Counted from the stretch's first letter, positions 35,101 through 47,204 are shown. The stretch: DNA of 64,000 nt from Gymnorhina tibicen (GCA_013399875.1 VXAZ01008167.1:2632534-2696533); one strand, 5' to 3'. The notes: a model not told the origin generated them from the sequence alone. Numbers and translations: made by a program.

Positions 35101-38100
35101 GCAATTCCTAATTGTCAGAAGTCATCCCTTATGTTGTTGTTGCAGTGGATTTCAAGGACTAAGAAGAGTAAAGAATTTTTCTCCAGGCAAAGAAAGGTAG
35201 CTGGAGATTTACACATGTTTTCAGTGGAAGTACACCAAATCCGTATGTCTACATTTGGAAGCGTTCTCTGTTGGTTTTGGACATGAAAATAATGAAGTTG
35301 AGATTTCTGTTTTGCAAAAAAATAAAGTCTAATGGACGGAAATCAGTCCACAGAGCCAATTTGGGATTTTCTGCTCCATTTTTTTTGGATTTAAAGAACT
35401 TTGAAAGGTAGGTTAATTCCAGCCCAGAGGAGATAAAAACCCTGAAAAATTATTATTCCATTTCCAACTAACTACCAGAAAAGAAGACTGCCTTGTTTCA
35501 GGTTTGTTCCCAATACATTTCCCAAATTCTTGTTTGCTCATATATTTTGAGATTTTTTCTTCCTTGAATTTTTTACTTTGTAGAAGTTTTAAAACTTATA
35601 ACTAAGCTCAAAAGTAGCATGGGGTCCTACTGTCATCAGACTAGCCTCAGTAATTTTACTCAAAAACTTCTGTTTAAGTGTTAGTCAACTTCAGGGTCTG
35701 CAGGCTGGGAAGAAAATATATGGATTTTTTAGAAATTGTACCAACACATCAGGTTAGAGCTGAATTTAAGTTCTGTGAAATGAAGATTCAAACCAATAGA
35801 AATATTTCCATATTTAAGCATTCCAATGAAAACAATTTTAATTGGAATTATTCCCTTGCTGGGTTTATAAGCCAAACACTGCATCATTTTGCTAGAAAAG
35901 AAGAGCCAGATTTTTTAGCTTCCAGTAAGTTTCACAGTCTATTTTAATTCTTTATGTGGAGTGAAATACAGTAAGTATGGAATGACAAAAATTGAAATGC
36001 AAATTAAGTTTTTAAAATTATTTGCTGTGAGCGATACAGAAATGTAAATGCACTGAAAAATGTGATCTCAGGGTTGAACATTTCCCCTGCTTAATTTCAA
36101 ATCAGAGAGGAATTTCTGTACTTTTGAACTGCATCTTACGGCTGATGTTTGCAATACTATCCCTGGTGTGTAATACAAGGAGTGTTAATTATTTAATGAT
36201 GTGGACAGGCTGTCCATGGGAATGGGGAGAGTAGGAAATAAGAAAGATGAGTAGAAGGAAACGAAGACAGCAACATAATGTAAATAATGAAACTTGTAAA
36301 GCTCCATCCTGCAAAAAAATTCTGAATTATCATAGCAACAAAAGGCAGGAGCATGGCATGGGCAGCATCTCCATCTCCATCCTCCTGAAAGACTGCTGCT
36401 GCTGAAGAGAAGTGAACGTCTGGGATATGCTTTGCAGAAGGTTTTTTTGGGATCCTTTGCCTAGAAGTTTGGAACCTGTTTCCTTAGTTGCAGATGCCTT
36501 CTAAGAGATGCATAAATGTCCCTTCTGGCACCCACTGTTTTTCTTTGGCAGAGCTTGGACCCTTCACAAACAGCGACTGCTTCCCGGAAGAGTACTGTCT
36601 ATGCCAGTCCTGAGGAATGATCTTTCATACCTAATCCAGGCCTGAAGCCAAAACAGACCTTCACAGCATGTTGTTTCTATACTTAGAAAATAAATACCTG
36701 TGCCCTCAGACCCCAGACCATAGCCAAGATAGAGTTTGGGGGCCCAGACCAGAGAGGTCTAAAGAAGGTGAGGTTCCAGCAATCCTGTAAGATCTTGTAG
36801 TGTCCGGAATTTACTTTAGGAGTTGAACCTGGATGTTATCTTTGTGCCTACATGGGTCTTGAAAGACAACTCTGTAGATAACACTGTAAGTCACCTTGGT
36901 AATGAAGCAATTTCCATTTCAACAATCCTGTAAGTTTGTGAGCTTCCAATGAAATTGCCAGGGGCTGCGTTTTTGTCTTTGGTGGAAGCATGTCTAGATC
37001 TATGTTGCTTCATAGGCCTTTTTCCTACATGTTAGAGCTTGGGACAATTACATAATTCATATACCAAGTAGAAATAATAAATTATCTGTGAAGGGGACTT
37101 AAAATTCACCGTACATAAGAAAGGATGGATCATTATAACTTATTATGAAGTTCCCCTTACTGCCAAGCCTTGAGGTTCAATGCCACAACATAATAAAGCC
37201 AGTGAAACTCAGTGATTAAACTCTGCTTCCTCAAACCCTTTAAATTCAGATGGGAAAAATGCAGGAAAGGTATGTGACTTAAATGGTGATGGGAGGGAAT
37301 GGTAATAATGCCGAGTCAAAGAGAGGTCATTCTGAAACACACCTTGGGGACAGCAGGTGTGGTAATAAATTAACTGTATGTACTTCAAGGCAGGGCAAGA
37401 GAGACACAGAGGAATTCCAGTAAAGAGTAACTTGCACATGGCAGAGCCTGCCAAGCAATAACTTGCTGATTTAGGGTCCATTCTTGGAGAAGCTCCATGC
37501 TCAAAACATCCACAGACAATTGAACAAACAGGGCCAGACTTGTTCTTGCACTGCAGCCCCTTTCCCACACTGGTGCTTTTCCAGCATGGTGCATTGATCC
37601 ACCAGTGACTGAGGTGGTGCACCCTGGCTGGTGGAAGGCATTGAGACACAAGGTGCCCTTGGAGGACTTTTGCATCTATCTCTCCCTCCATACCTACACT
37701 AAAATAATCACAGTGCCATCTAACCTATTTAGTGGCCCATGGCTGTGGAGCTGACATCCTACAACAGAAAATAGTTTTGGGGAACTGCAGCAGCCTGCCC
37801 TCCACAGCTAATCCAGGTAGGAGGGGATTTCATCCCTTTCCTTCCCTCATAAAGTGGAGGGTAACTCAAGGAAGGGACCAAGGTCTTGAAGTACAGTAAA
37901 ACTCATGCTGTCCTCCTGTGTGGTCTCATCCTGAGAAAGAATAGCACAGAAACCTGGTGGTGCAGTTACTGTAAAAGACCTAAGAATGCAGTAGCCTGAT
38001 GCCTTTACCCAAGCCTCAGATTCAACATAAATAGGCTCATTACTGCTCATTTGATCCTTCTCCAATGTTTTATAAACCAAGTATTGAAAAATCAATGTAT

Positions 38101-40279
38101 GAATTTTGAAAATTGTGTCCAGAATCCTCCAATCAGGAGAAACCCAATCCAGCATCAACAACTGCTGAACAGACAATTTTATGGTTACAGCTTTAAGGCT
38201 TTGGAACAACAACAAAAAAGTTTTTACGTGTAACAGTTGCTGCAGTTGAATGTTAATCACCCCAGACTATGAAGTTTTGTTGACATTTGTGGACTCTTAA
38301 ATTACATGACCTAGATTCTGCATCTCCTTTTGCTCATTTCAGAAGCCCAGATTTAAGAAGCAGATCTCTGGTTGTGACACTTTAATGAGCTACAATTTAC
38401 GCAAAAGAACGAGACACTCAACAGACAGCTTTCAACATTGCATTTTTTGGTAGGAAGTTTTACTGTGCAATCCCTCTTTTCATCCTGTATCCATGTGCTG
38501 AAAGTGTATGAAGATGAAGTTTCGTGTATTCAAGGATGGTAAGATTAAGCCTTAAATGGAAATCAGAGTGCATTTCCATCTCTCCTCCCCCTTTGTTTGT
38601 ATACTTTGTTTATAGAGATGTCACGGTATACTCAAATATAGCCTTCTACTTGTTAACACTTACAAAAAACATCTCAGCTCAATTGACGAAAAGTGGGCAA
38701 TTTGCCTGTCTAGATTTCTGAAAATAAAGAATTTTATAGTGAAACAAACTCAGATAACCTTCTCAAAAAGCTAAGTTTTGCTTTAGGTTGGAAATATCAG
38801 TAGTTTGTTTCAATTTTCTTTGTGAGAAAGCGACTCTTATACATATTTGTCTAGTTTCTCCCAGCTGAAGGATGTGAGATCTCTTTAGCTAATGGATTTT
38901 ACATGGGAATTAATGGGAAAAAGGTTGGTGGTCTTGTTTCTAGGGACAAGTGTAATTCACTATCAAGCATTACAGAGAAATCAATGGTCATGACATTCCT
39001 TAGAAAATCCTGCCTGAAGAGAGTGTCTTTGCCTATAAGGTATAGAAAAATTATGTTCTTGAGGAATAGCTGATCATCTTCATATATGTCAGGAGCAGAC
39101 ATGATTTTCTTGACATCCAGATCGACACAATAGCCCAGCTCATTCTGTCTCAGAAAAGGAGGTTGCATCACATGGGAATGGAGTAAGAAAGAGCTTGGAA
39201 AAGGAGAGAAATGGAAATGATATCTCCATGTGGTTAGATAGAGGACAGCAATATGTAAGAACTTACAGATTCAAAAAATGGGAAAGAAAATAAGCTCTGT
39301 GCAACTCAAAATGGACAACTCAAAAGGTAGCTAAGATAGGCCAAAAGAGGTGAACAGTCTTAGCAAAATTAAGCAGGTCTCCTGCAAAGGGAAGATTAGA
39401 ATAGCAGCAACTTTCCAGGAGAAAGTGAGAAAGCTTTTAACTACAGATGAGATCCTGAGGTACGGAGGGACAATCCCCTGGCAGTGACCTGCACTGTAAC
39501 TGGTGACATCATGAGAAGATTCATTACACAGAACCCAGGAGACATTGCAAATGGGAGAGACATCCCTCTTGGTTGTAAAGAGGAAAGGTGCTGGGGAAGA
39601 GAGGGGGACCCTTTTGGCTCTGTAAATTTGGAAAGGAAAGGAAAAAGAGAAGACACTTTTCATCTCAGCTCATGTAGCCATTATATATTGCTCATGTATA
39701 ATTCCACGTCATATATTATTCCAGGTCAGAAAGACTGATGGAATACAGCTTTGAAATACTGAAATGTAAGATGTTTAGCAGCTACAACTTCTGCCTGTCT
39801 TTCGTTGGACAACACAACTCACTTCTCCTTAAACTTCTGTTTGCAATTTGGGAACACAAGTAGCAAAGCTTGTAATTTGTAACTCTGTAAATTGGTTATC
39901 TGAATACTCCTGAAGGTCCATAAAATCATGATCTTCCAAACTCAGAACAAGAAAACTGAGTTGTTTGATTTGTTTGGTTGGTGTTTAAGGTTTTTTAAAG
40001 GCATCCTGTAGGAAAAAACACCTATGAAAGAAACATTTCCCTAATGTAAAGAACAGGAAAGATGTGGGAGTTAAGAACCATAAATGAAAGTTACAAGCTT
40101 TAAAATATAAGTGATTAGATAGGAAAAGCTGAAGAGTCAGTAGAATAGCAACAATTGCCAGGACTACAAATAATAAGAATAAATGTTTTAGGGGAGAAAA
40201 GAAAACTTAAGGTCAAGTATAAGTTATCTACTGGATTCAGATGTAAAATCATGCAATAAGTATATATAAAATCAAAAAT
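32151..40279. other. unique non-coding DNA containing the longest open frames of the window
   Basis: No recognisable gene. A short CACACA/GACACACA patch lies at about 32291-32315. Open frames are longer here than elsewhere: 154-160 codons on both strands at 32839-33454, 203 codons on + at 34118-34729 with 103 codons on the opposite strand, and 160 and 137 codons on minus at 37209-37691 and 37847-38260. By a rough count of stop-free runs in random sequence of this size, frames of this length are expected, and none shows a signal peptide, domain motif or repeated architecture I can name. The 34.2-34.4 kb part is the most GC-rich. Several of these are listed as findings. Confidence 0.5.
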
Positions 40280-41580
40280 AATAAAGAAAAAATATTCAGC
40301 AGATATTTCTGTTGTATATTTGAAAGATACAAAATAAAGAAGAAAGCCTTAGCCCAAGTGATGTTGTGATGAAAAAAATTTTACTATCCATATCAAAGGA
40401 AGATATGAAGCAGAATTTGATAGCACATTTCTTCAAATAAACAACTCAAGAAAATAATTTACATTAGGCATCAAGAAGGACTGAGGCAAGAATTACCCAG
40501 ATCTGCTGTGGTTAGTTGATAATTCATCCCAGTAAATAAGGCAATGCTGTATCTTCACACAATCCTCTTGTGATTCCTGTATTAGAGAGAAAAGGGAGAG
40601 AGACCATCAGTCAGTCTGACGTTTCTAACGGGCCAGACAGTGGGGCAATAAGTTCAGGACTCTGTCAATGAAGAGTTAGAGCTTAAGAAGGTAAATGACT
40701 CCAGGCAAAATGGTTTTAATGGAACGTACATCTTGTTAAACAAGTCTGTTATCTCTTTTTGATAAGATTATATGTTTGGATGATTAAGACAGCTGTGCTG
40801 GGGAGGTACCTTTGGATTTCTCCAAGGCACTTCACTTAATACTGCCTGACACACTGATTAAAATCTTGCATTAAAGGGAATCAACAGGGCAAAAAATAGG
40901 TGGATGAAAAACTGTCTCACTGGCAGAACCAAAAATGGAGTTATTAACTTAACTTTTGCTGGATGAGGCCATTAATAGAGGACTTGTCTGGTCAGATACC
41001 ATATGATGCTTTCACCTCTGATATAGCAGGTGATAAGATATATTTACTTTTTAACACATGTTGTGAGATGAACTATGAGAAAGGCCTGGTTTTTTAGTTT
41101 GCATCCAGAAAATTAAGGCTCATAATGCCTAATCAAGGTGCAAGGACAGGAAAGAAAGAAAACAAATGTCTCTGCAGGAGATATTAAAAAAAAAGAGTAA
41201 AAGAGTATGTTTGTAGGAGAGTGATCCTTTCTTCGGACACAACACTGGATGGTTCATTAACTAAATATTTCATTCAACTGAGTGAACATCCTTCCAAAGA
41301 GATATGGAAATAATGGAAGTCCAGAAAATGCCCAGGCCCAAACACTAATTGAGAACTTGGAAATTAACCTTTCTTTAGAAGAATTAAAGAACACAATCTA
41401 TTCAGGTTATTTGTGATAAAGTAGGGATGAGGGATTTGGTCGTAACTGTGTCCCTGTGGATTGCTGTGAACCAACATCATATACAACAGCAGGTTAGGTA
41501 AAACTGATCCCTTCCTGAAAAAAAGATGAATCGTGAGGCCTCGCAGGGCCTCTCCCAGCCTTGTATTCTCTTATATTGTG
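40280..41580 (+). mobile_element. long, old CR1/L3-like LINE copy (ORF2 remnant to 3' end)
   Basis: On + the blocks occur in the order expected of the reverse-transcriptase half of CR1/L3-type LINE ORF2. They include 'cagtctgacgtttctaac', 'ccaggcaaaatggttttaatgg', 'catcttgttaaacaagtctgttatctctttttgataagattatatg' (the 'TNLI.FF..I' coding region of these elements), 'tgcctgacacactgattaaaat' and 'aaaaactgtctcactggcagaaccaaaaatgg'. Finally 'gtgaggcctcgcagggcctctcccagccttgtattctc' near 41530-41575 fits the 3' end. The frame is destroyed by stops and indels, and the catalytic centre of the polymerase was not found intact. A second 3'-like block ('ggtagtgaactctccctcacttgaagtcctt', 41656-41690) suggests internal rearrangement or a second fragment. 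The left end is approximate. Confidence 0.6.
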
Positions 41581-41910
41581 ACACGCTGGGTTTTATGTTA
41601 GAAAAAAATGGCAGTGTCCTAGTTGTGAGATAAATTAGGTACTTGAGAAGCTACCAGTAAAGGTAGTGAACTCTCCCTCACTTGAAGTCCTTACAAGAAG
41701 ATTAGTTATCCCTATTAAACACAAGCTTAGCCCAGATTTCAGGGAAGATTGCAGTGGCCTGTGCCACCCTGCAGGATCCAGCTGTTAATCCACAGAATGG
41801 GAATATTTCTGTCAACGTATCTTTGGTACTCACACCTCCATGCATCATCTCTGATTGTTTCTTCCAGTAGTACCTGACCATCTGACTGTCATCTATTATT
41901 TTTATATTCA
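41581..41910 (+). mobile_element. probable further CR1-like scrap plus unique DNA
   Basis: The block GGTAGTGAACTCTCCCTCAC at about 41657, followed by 'ttgaagtccttacaagaag', resembles the CR1 ORF2 C-terminal coding stretch 'gtggtggattctccatcacttgaagtctttaa' in the sense orientation. It lies just after an apparent 3' end, so it would be a separate or rearranged fragment. The rest of the interval is not recognisable. Confidence 0.35.
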
Positions 41911-41985
41911 CATGTATATATATAATATATACACATATATGTGCACATACGCACACACACACACACACACATATATATATAAAAT
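41911..41985. repeat. compound TA/CA microsatellite
   Basis: An AT-rich start (TATATATATAATATATACAC) is followed by about nine CA units (41952-41970) and five AT units (41971-41980). It is probably variable in length. Tracts of this kind can form cruciform or left-handed structures. Confidence 0.9.
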
Positions 41986-43431
41986 GACACACCTGGGGTT
42001 AAATTACTTCATGGTTCTTCTTTAATATACAGCATTAGCTGCACGAAGATACCTCTGAAACTATAAATCTGGACTTTTCTAGGGGCTGAGTCATTTTAAA
42101 AAGCCTGATGGGGGGAGAAAGCTTTCAGCTGTGTTTTCAGGCTGCTCTGTAAATCTCCTGAGGTGTCCTGGGACACATCTTGACTACTTTGTCACCCTTT
42201 GTGCCTGGCTTGGCTCTTCTCATAGGGAAATATTTCAGTTTTTTTCCAAAAAGCTTGTGTCAGGGAAATGTCAGCACAGCTAGATGATTTGAAGCATTTT
42301 CAACCTTTACTAAGAGAAATTATGTTGGAATTGAATCCTCCCCTTTAACTGAGAGTTGAATTGATGGGTGTTTGGGTGCAGACCTAGGGCTCAGTGTTCT
42401 GCACTGCCCCTGCCTCTGCATGGGCTGCCACAGAGAAACACCCAGAGGTCCTGGTTACCCCTTTCTTGCACCCATTTCTGCCACAATGCCTTATCTCTGA
42501 GGCATGAAGGAATGCCAATCATCCTGGGTAAATTTCCAAGAAACAAACTGTCTTAGAAGAAAACTGACATGCCTTTGCTTCTGAGCTGTCATGTAATTAT
42601 TATAATGCAATCTTTTCTCATAGTTTACTACATTATTTCATGTTTATAAAGAAGGTTGAAAGTAAAGCACACACTTTTATTACTTTGCAGAACCCAATGA
42701 TTAACAATATTCTTACAGCCTAGGTTTTCTAACAAATAATTGTCTGGTTTTGGCTTGTTTGGAAGTAACACATTCCTAAATTATTGTGATTTTTCCATCA
42801 AAGACTTTTCTCTTCTTGTGCCTTATTTTTTCAAGTGGTATCCCAAGCAGTATCATCCTGTAATAATTTAGCAATATGGCAAGACTAGACTGTAGCACTA
42901 AGAAAAATATAGGGAAATTCTGGAAATGTCAGAAATAGTGATGCAGAGAATACAATAACCAAAGTTCATCCTCTCTGCAGTCCTTTTTCAAGATTTACTC
43001 ATAGGAGCTCCTGAAACTGAAAATTACTGGGGGTACCAACAGTGATTTAGGGGATAGAAGGTTAGGAGGGACCATTTTCTTTTCAATGTAGCTCCACTTG
43101 GCCCTTCTGACTCAGGGATAAATGCTAGAACTGTTGTATTATTATCATTATTAGTAGTAATTTGTCTTTTTTGACTTAGTATTAACACTTTTTTCCCTTA
43201 CGAACAGGGCTTTTTTTTAAAGAATGGGTGTTGTCAAACCAGTGTGCATACTTATTTTGTTTTTGAATTTATTACTAGATCTTTAAAAGCATCTTCTGAT
43301 TTATTACTCCTGAAATAATTATCAGAAATATTAAGGTTCATGGTGTCTTGTGTCCTGCTGATAATGTCTCTATTATGAGCATCTTAGATAAAAGCTGATA
43401 GCTTAGTCTACTCTATACTACAAAACCTAAT
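41986..43431. other. unique AT-rich non-coding DNA, no gene seen
   Basis: No frame above 62 codons. An AP-1-like GGCTGAGTCATTTT lies at about 42085. A TTATTATCATTATTAGTAGT triplet-rich patch is at about 43138. Nothing else was recognised. Confidence 0.5.
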
Positions 43432-43491
43432 TCCCACTGATTTCAGTGGGAGCATGGTAGCATCAGTCGATTCCTACTGATTTCAGTGGGA
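43432..43491. repeat. direct repeat of a 20-bp near-palindrome
   Basis: TCCCACTGATTTCAGTGGGA at 43432-43451 is a perfect inverted repeat (9-bp arms around TT). A second copy with one change in the left arm (TCCTACTGATTTCAGTGGGA) lies at 43472-43491, exactly 40 bp on. The core resembles the 'cttcagtgggag' block at 7.25 kb and old dispersed amniote repeats. It may be part of an ancient transposon fragment rather than a local duplication. Confidence 0.8.
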
Positions 43492-44105
43492 TGTTAGGAG
43501 CTGACTAAATAGGAATTAGAAACCTAAATACTTTGTTGTAGCAGGGATTTAAGGGAGTAATAAGATGGATTTCTGTTATAAGCTGGCAGCTCATCAGCAG
43601 GAAGTAACTAAGGAGAAGAAAGACGTGTAATAGTCAGACAAAAGCTGAACATGAGCCATGCAAATGGTGCAGGTGTGAAGAAGGTGAAGGCACTCCTGGA
43701 GTGTCTCAAGAGAAGTATCTCCAGCAGGGAAGTTTTAAGTTGTGCTGCAATACTGCACCGTTCTCATCACCCCTTCAAAAAGAAAGATGAATTTATACTG
43801 CAGCACTCACAGAGTGTGGTCATGGTGGTGACCTGGGAGAGTTCACCACTCGGAAAGAGTCTGACCGAGCTGGGAGCTTGTCTGGTCTTGCAGAAGGAAG
43901 AGTGAGAAGAGGTGTGGCTGTCGGCTATAAACACACCAGTGGGTGAACACCAGGCAAAGATCAGAATGAATTAATTTGAGGAATAAAACTATAAGAAAAA
44001 TTAGGTACTAAATGCTTATGGATAAATGTATGAAAGTTAGAAAAGTGCTCCTAATTGTTGCAGCAGTTGCTGAGATTCTGGAAGATCCTCCAGTAGCGAT
44101 AATGA
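43492..44105. other. unique non-coding DNA, no gene seen
   Basis: One 84-codon frame (43651-43905, +) has no recognisable similarity and no splice context that stands out. Confidence 0.5.
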
Positions 44106-44190
44106 GGACAAAAATGTTTTTGTGGTTTTGGGGGGGTTTTATTCTCTTTTGTTTTGTTTTGTTTGGTTAGGTTAGGTTGTTTTTTTTATT
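44106..44190. repeat. T/G-rich low-complexity tract
   Basis: Consists of a G7 run, GTTTT-type units (TTTTGTTTTGTTTTG), then GGTTAGGTTAGGTTG and a T8 run. It is a degenerate simple repeat. Confidence 0.8.
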
Positions 44191-46020
44191 TGAAACATGA
44201 TCAACTTATAGATGGAACTTGATGTTATGTGACAGCTGGGGATGAGATTTGTCCCAGAAGATCCTTCCAGTATCCTATTCCTAGGGATTGTTGAGGATTG
44301 TTTAAACACGGGATTGTCCTCTGTCTCAAGCAAGCAGTGGTTTGCAGTGGAGACTAATTCCTGTCAACATTTTGTATGTGACAAGAAAAGCCTGGGTCAC
44401 AACAAAGCCTGCCACTGTCTCTAGTGTGGCCAGTCCAGAGAGCTCTCCCATTTTTTCCAGGTAAAGAGCCATCCCTGAGGATGACTGAGGAAAACTCAGG
44501 AGTGTAAATAATGGTCCTTGCCCGTTTTTAAAGCCTGCAAGAAGTAGGACAAAAGAACAAAGAATGAGTATGAAGCCAGTTCTTCAGCAAGAGATGGGAA
44601 AAAAGACGTCTGTCCTGCATGTGCCCTTGGGACTATTTATCTTGTGGAAACCTGGTGTTTCCTCTCATTATTTATTACTGCTTTTTCCTGAAATAAGCAA
44701 TATTGAATCTGGAGCCCAAGGTGAAACAAAACTTTATTTTGTGAATTGAAACAGTCTAATGACCATCATTCTGACCTGCTGGCTTTTGTCCTGTCATTTT
44801 GAGAACATGTCACAGAGTGGCCAAGTCAACCCTGGCTCCCGGGCTAGCTTGCTCAGCTTGAGAGACCTGTGTGTGCCCAGAGGCTGTCTGCTTATATCTT
44901 TGCAAGCTGAATATAGCTTGTGAAATCTCATCATTTCATCATTTCCACTGAGCTTAGCAGTGCTTAGACTTGAGCAACTTCAGTGCCTGTCAAATGAGGC
45001 TTTAGGCAGATTTGCTAATGACCTTGAGAGATGGACAATACTGAATGTATTGTGGAGCAGCACTGAATGTACAACATTTTCCATTTCAACATCTTTCACT
45101 TTGCAGAACACTGCTCTGCCATGATCTCTTAGTTGAAGAGAGAGAGACTGAGGCACAGTGGCAGCTTACAACAGCCTCCTTTAATTAAAAGTAAAGCACC
45201 TCTATGAAGTTATTGTTCTGCTTGTTTTGTTGAACACATCTACCCATTTCCTTCAGTCATTCTTCTCATCCTGAGAAGCAGCTCAGGCTCTTCAGGTTCC
45301 GGAAGCTGAAATTTGCTTTTAGAAATAACAGCAAACTAAATTCTGTGGTATTTATTGCAGGAAAGATATTTACAGAAGGTGTTCATTGTTGATCATATGA
45401 TCCAAGTATCCACTAGCAGCAATGTGCCTGGCCACTTGAACTATATTTAGAGTAAATGAAAATCCTATTTTAGTCTAGTATTATTTCTTAAGTCACACCC
45501 AGGGGGTCCTTAGGCAAACTGGGCTGGTTGTGCAGGAGTCTGTACATATGTAATGTGGGAGTCAGGAGTCTGGCTCAAAGGCTCTCATGATCAAAGCTAT
45601 AAAACTGTGAAAGTGGGACAGAGAGGCTGGTAATTAGCTTATTCTGAGCGCTGTGCTTAGGTGTTGTAAAAATTCTCTGCTGTCTGTGCAGATCCTAGGA
45701 AATGAGTCCTGATCCAACTCACTTATCACCCCCCTCAGTTTCTGATGCCAAACTAGCTGCTATAGCTGAAATCAGGCATCTATTGCAGCTGTACATGACT
45801 CTGAATGGGGCTGTAATTGGAGAGGAATAAAACAGGATTCAGCTCACCCTGCATTAGACACCTACAGAGTAGAGCCCTGCCCTACTTAGTCAGTGAAGAG
45901 ACACAGCATCTTTAAGGCGTGTCCTGACAAGGTAGATGCCTAAAGCAGACAAAACTCTCCCTGAAAGTATCTCTTTCTCTCTGTTCCCTCTGAAGAGTGT
46001 CCAGTTGACATCCGTGTGTG
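44191..46020. other. unique non-coding DNA, no gene seen
   Basis: No gene is supported; frames are at most 61 codons. A GAGAGAGAGACTGAGGCACAG block near 45138 could be a scrap of a MIR-like SINE in reverse orientation, but it is too short to call. Confidence 0.5.
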
Positions 46021-46290
46021 TGTCCTGGTTTTGCCTGGGGTAGAATTAATTTTCTTCTTAGCAGCTGGTACAGTGCTGTATTTTGAATTTAGTACTATAA
46101 TAACTTTGCTAACACACTCCAGCTGGGGCTGAGCAGTGCTTACTCTGAGTCAAGGACTTTTCAGTGTCCTGTGCTCTGCTCTGAGCAGGTGCACAGCAGT
46201 CATGAGGGAGCATGGGCAGGACAGGTGACCTGAACAGGCCAAAGGGATCATCCACACCACAGCACATCATGCTCAGTATATAAACAGTCC
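46021..46290 (+). mobile_element. ERVL-type LTR, 5' part (U3 to TATA)
   Basis: Starts abruptly with TGTCCTGGTTTTGCCTGGGG and runs through 'tagaattaattttcttcttagcagctggtacagtgctgt', 'aaggacttttcagtgtcctg' and 'gagcatgggcaggacaggtgacctgaacaggccaaagggat' to a TATA element. This is the U3 layout of a common class III (ERVL-like) avian endogenous retrovirus LTR. The TG start fits the retroviral LTR rule; GTGTG precedes it but no matching target-site copy was found. The LTR stops just after the TATA: no R/U5, polyadenylation signal or CA end is recognisable. Sequence homologous to pol follows within about 40 bp. Confidence 0.8.
46277..46283 (+). promoter_or_regulatory. TATA box of the ERVL LTR
   Basis: TATATAA lies in the expected position near the end of U3 (context CAGTATATAAACAG). 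It is probably a fossil, since the transcription start and R region downstream are missing. Confidence 0.65.
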
Positions 46291-46319
46291 CAAAAACCTG
46301 CCAAGGCAAGAACCATGTT

Positions 46320-46800
46320 CTTACAATGGTGAAAACAACCACTGGATGGCTGGAAACATAACCTGTGCCCTATGCCACCACTCGGAACACTATACTGGGC
46401 CTTGAAAAGAAAATTTTAGGGAGACATGGCATCCCAGAAATAATTGACTCAGACAGTGGTGCTCATTTCTGAAAGAACCTCATAGACACTTGGCACTGAG
46501 GGGGTGTATTCCATCCCACATCATGCATGGGCCTCTGGGAAGTTCGAATGATGCAAAGGATTGTTAAAGACTGCTGAGAGCAGTGGGGGGTGGGACCTTC
46601 AGACACAGGGGTTCACATTTAACAAAAGCCACCTGGCTGGCCAACACTAAAGGATCTGTCAAGCAGGTTGTCCCTCCCCAGCCAAAATTTTTATGTTCTG
46701 TAGAAGAGGATAGAGTTTCTGTAGTGCCCATCAAATGTATGCTGGGGTTAAACGAGAACATGCTGGTGTTGTCCTTCTTTTCTCCAGGTCAACTGTGTGC
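46320..46800 (+). pseudogene. ERVL pol remnant: integrase fragment, broken
   Basis: Downstream of the LTR, translation on + resembles the retroviral integrase core, which joins viral DNA to the host genome. It has a TGW-type block near 46340, then the block around the second catalytic aspartate with an IDSDxGxHF-like motif near 46446-46469. From 46583 a separate frame resembles the C-terminal part, with the 'GGGTF', 'ATWL.NT.GS' and proline-rich patches typical of ERVL-like integrases. The copy is dead: in-frame stops occur at 46359, 46470 and 46497, and the frame shifts before 46583. Reverse transcriptase, RNase H, gag and env are absent. Because the LTR leads straight into integrase, most of the provirus is deleted. 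Confidence 0.75.
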
Positions 46801-47204
46801 TGTGTCAGGATTGTATTCAGATTCAGTTTGTTCCTTGATGGCAGACACATTTTGCCTTAATTCCTTATAATTGACAGATTTTTGTTACAAGGTGCTCATC
46901 CATTGTGAGCAGATGAATTTAGCTCTTTAAATGGGCTAGAGCTTCTGTGCATGATAATGAAATCACAAAAATAAGACACTGAGAAACAGGCTACAAAATA
47001 ATAAACAAAAAGTAACACAATGTATGTCATAAAAATGCTAGCTGCTCTATATAGTGTGTGGAAAATAGCTTGAGCACATTCATTACCATGACGGGGGAAA
47101 AATAATTTGTCATTTTGATATTATCACCAAATAAAGCAAAACATAATTGCAGTTAAAGACCAAAGAGATAACTGAAATTCTTTTTAGCTCTTAGAGGCTT
47201 TGCT
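46801..47204. other. unique AT-rich non-coding DNA
   Basis: Nothing recognised. The open frame that begins in the integrase remnant runs on to 46870, but similarity fades at about 46800. No 3' LTR follows. Confidence 0.5.

Noticed and set aside
41702..41992. Minus frame with a cysteine/valine run as a small secreted protein
   Set aside because: The run is the translation of the CA/TA microsatellite.
44148..44180. GGTTAGGTTAGGTTG as an interstitial telomere repeat
   Set aside because: Vertebrate telomeres are TTAGGG; this is the tail of a GTTTT/GGTTA low-complexity tract with only about two units.
46583..46870. 95-codon plus frame as an intact small gene
   Set aside because: It is the C-terminal scrap of the broken ERVL integrase, with stops and a frameshift upstream and no own promoter.
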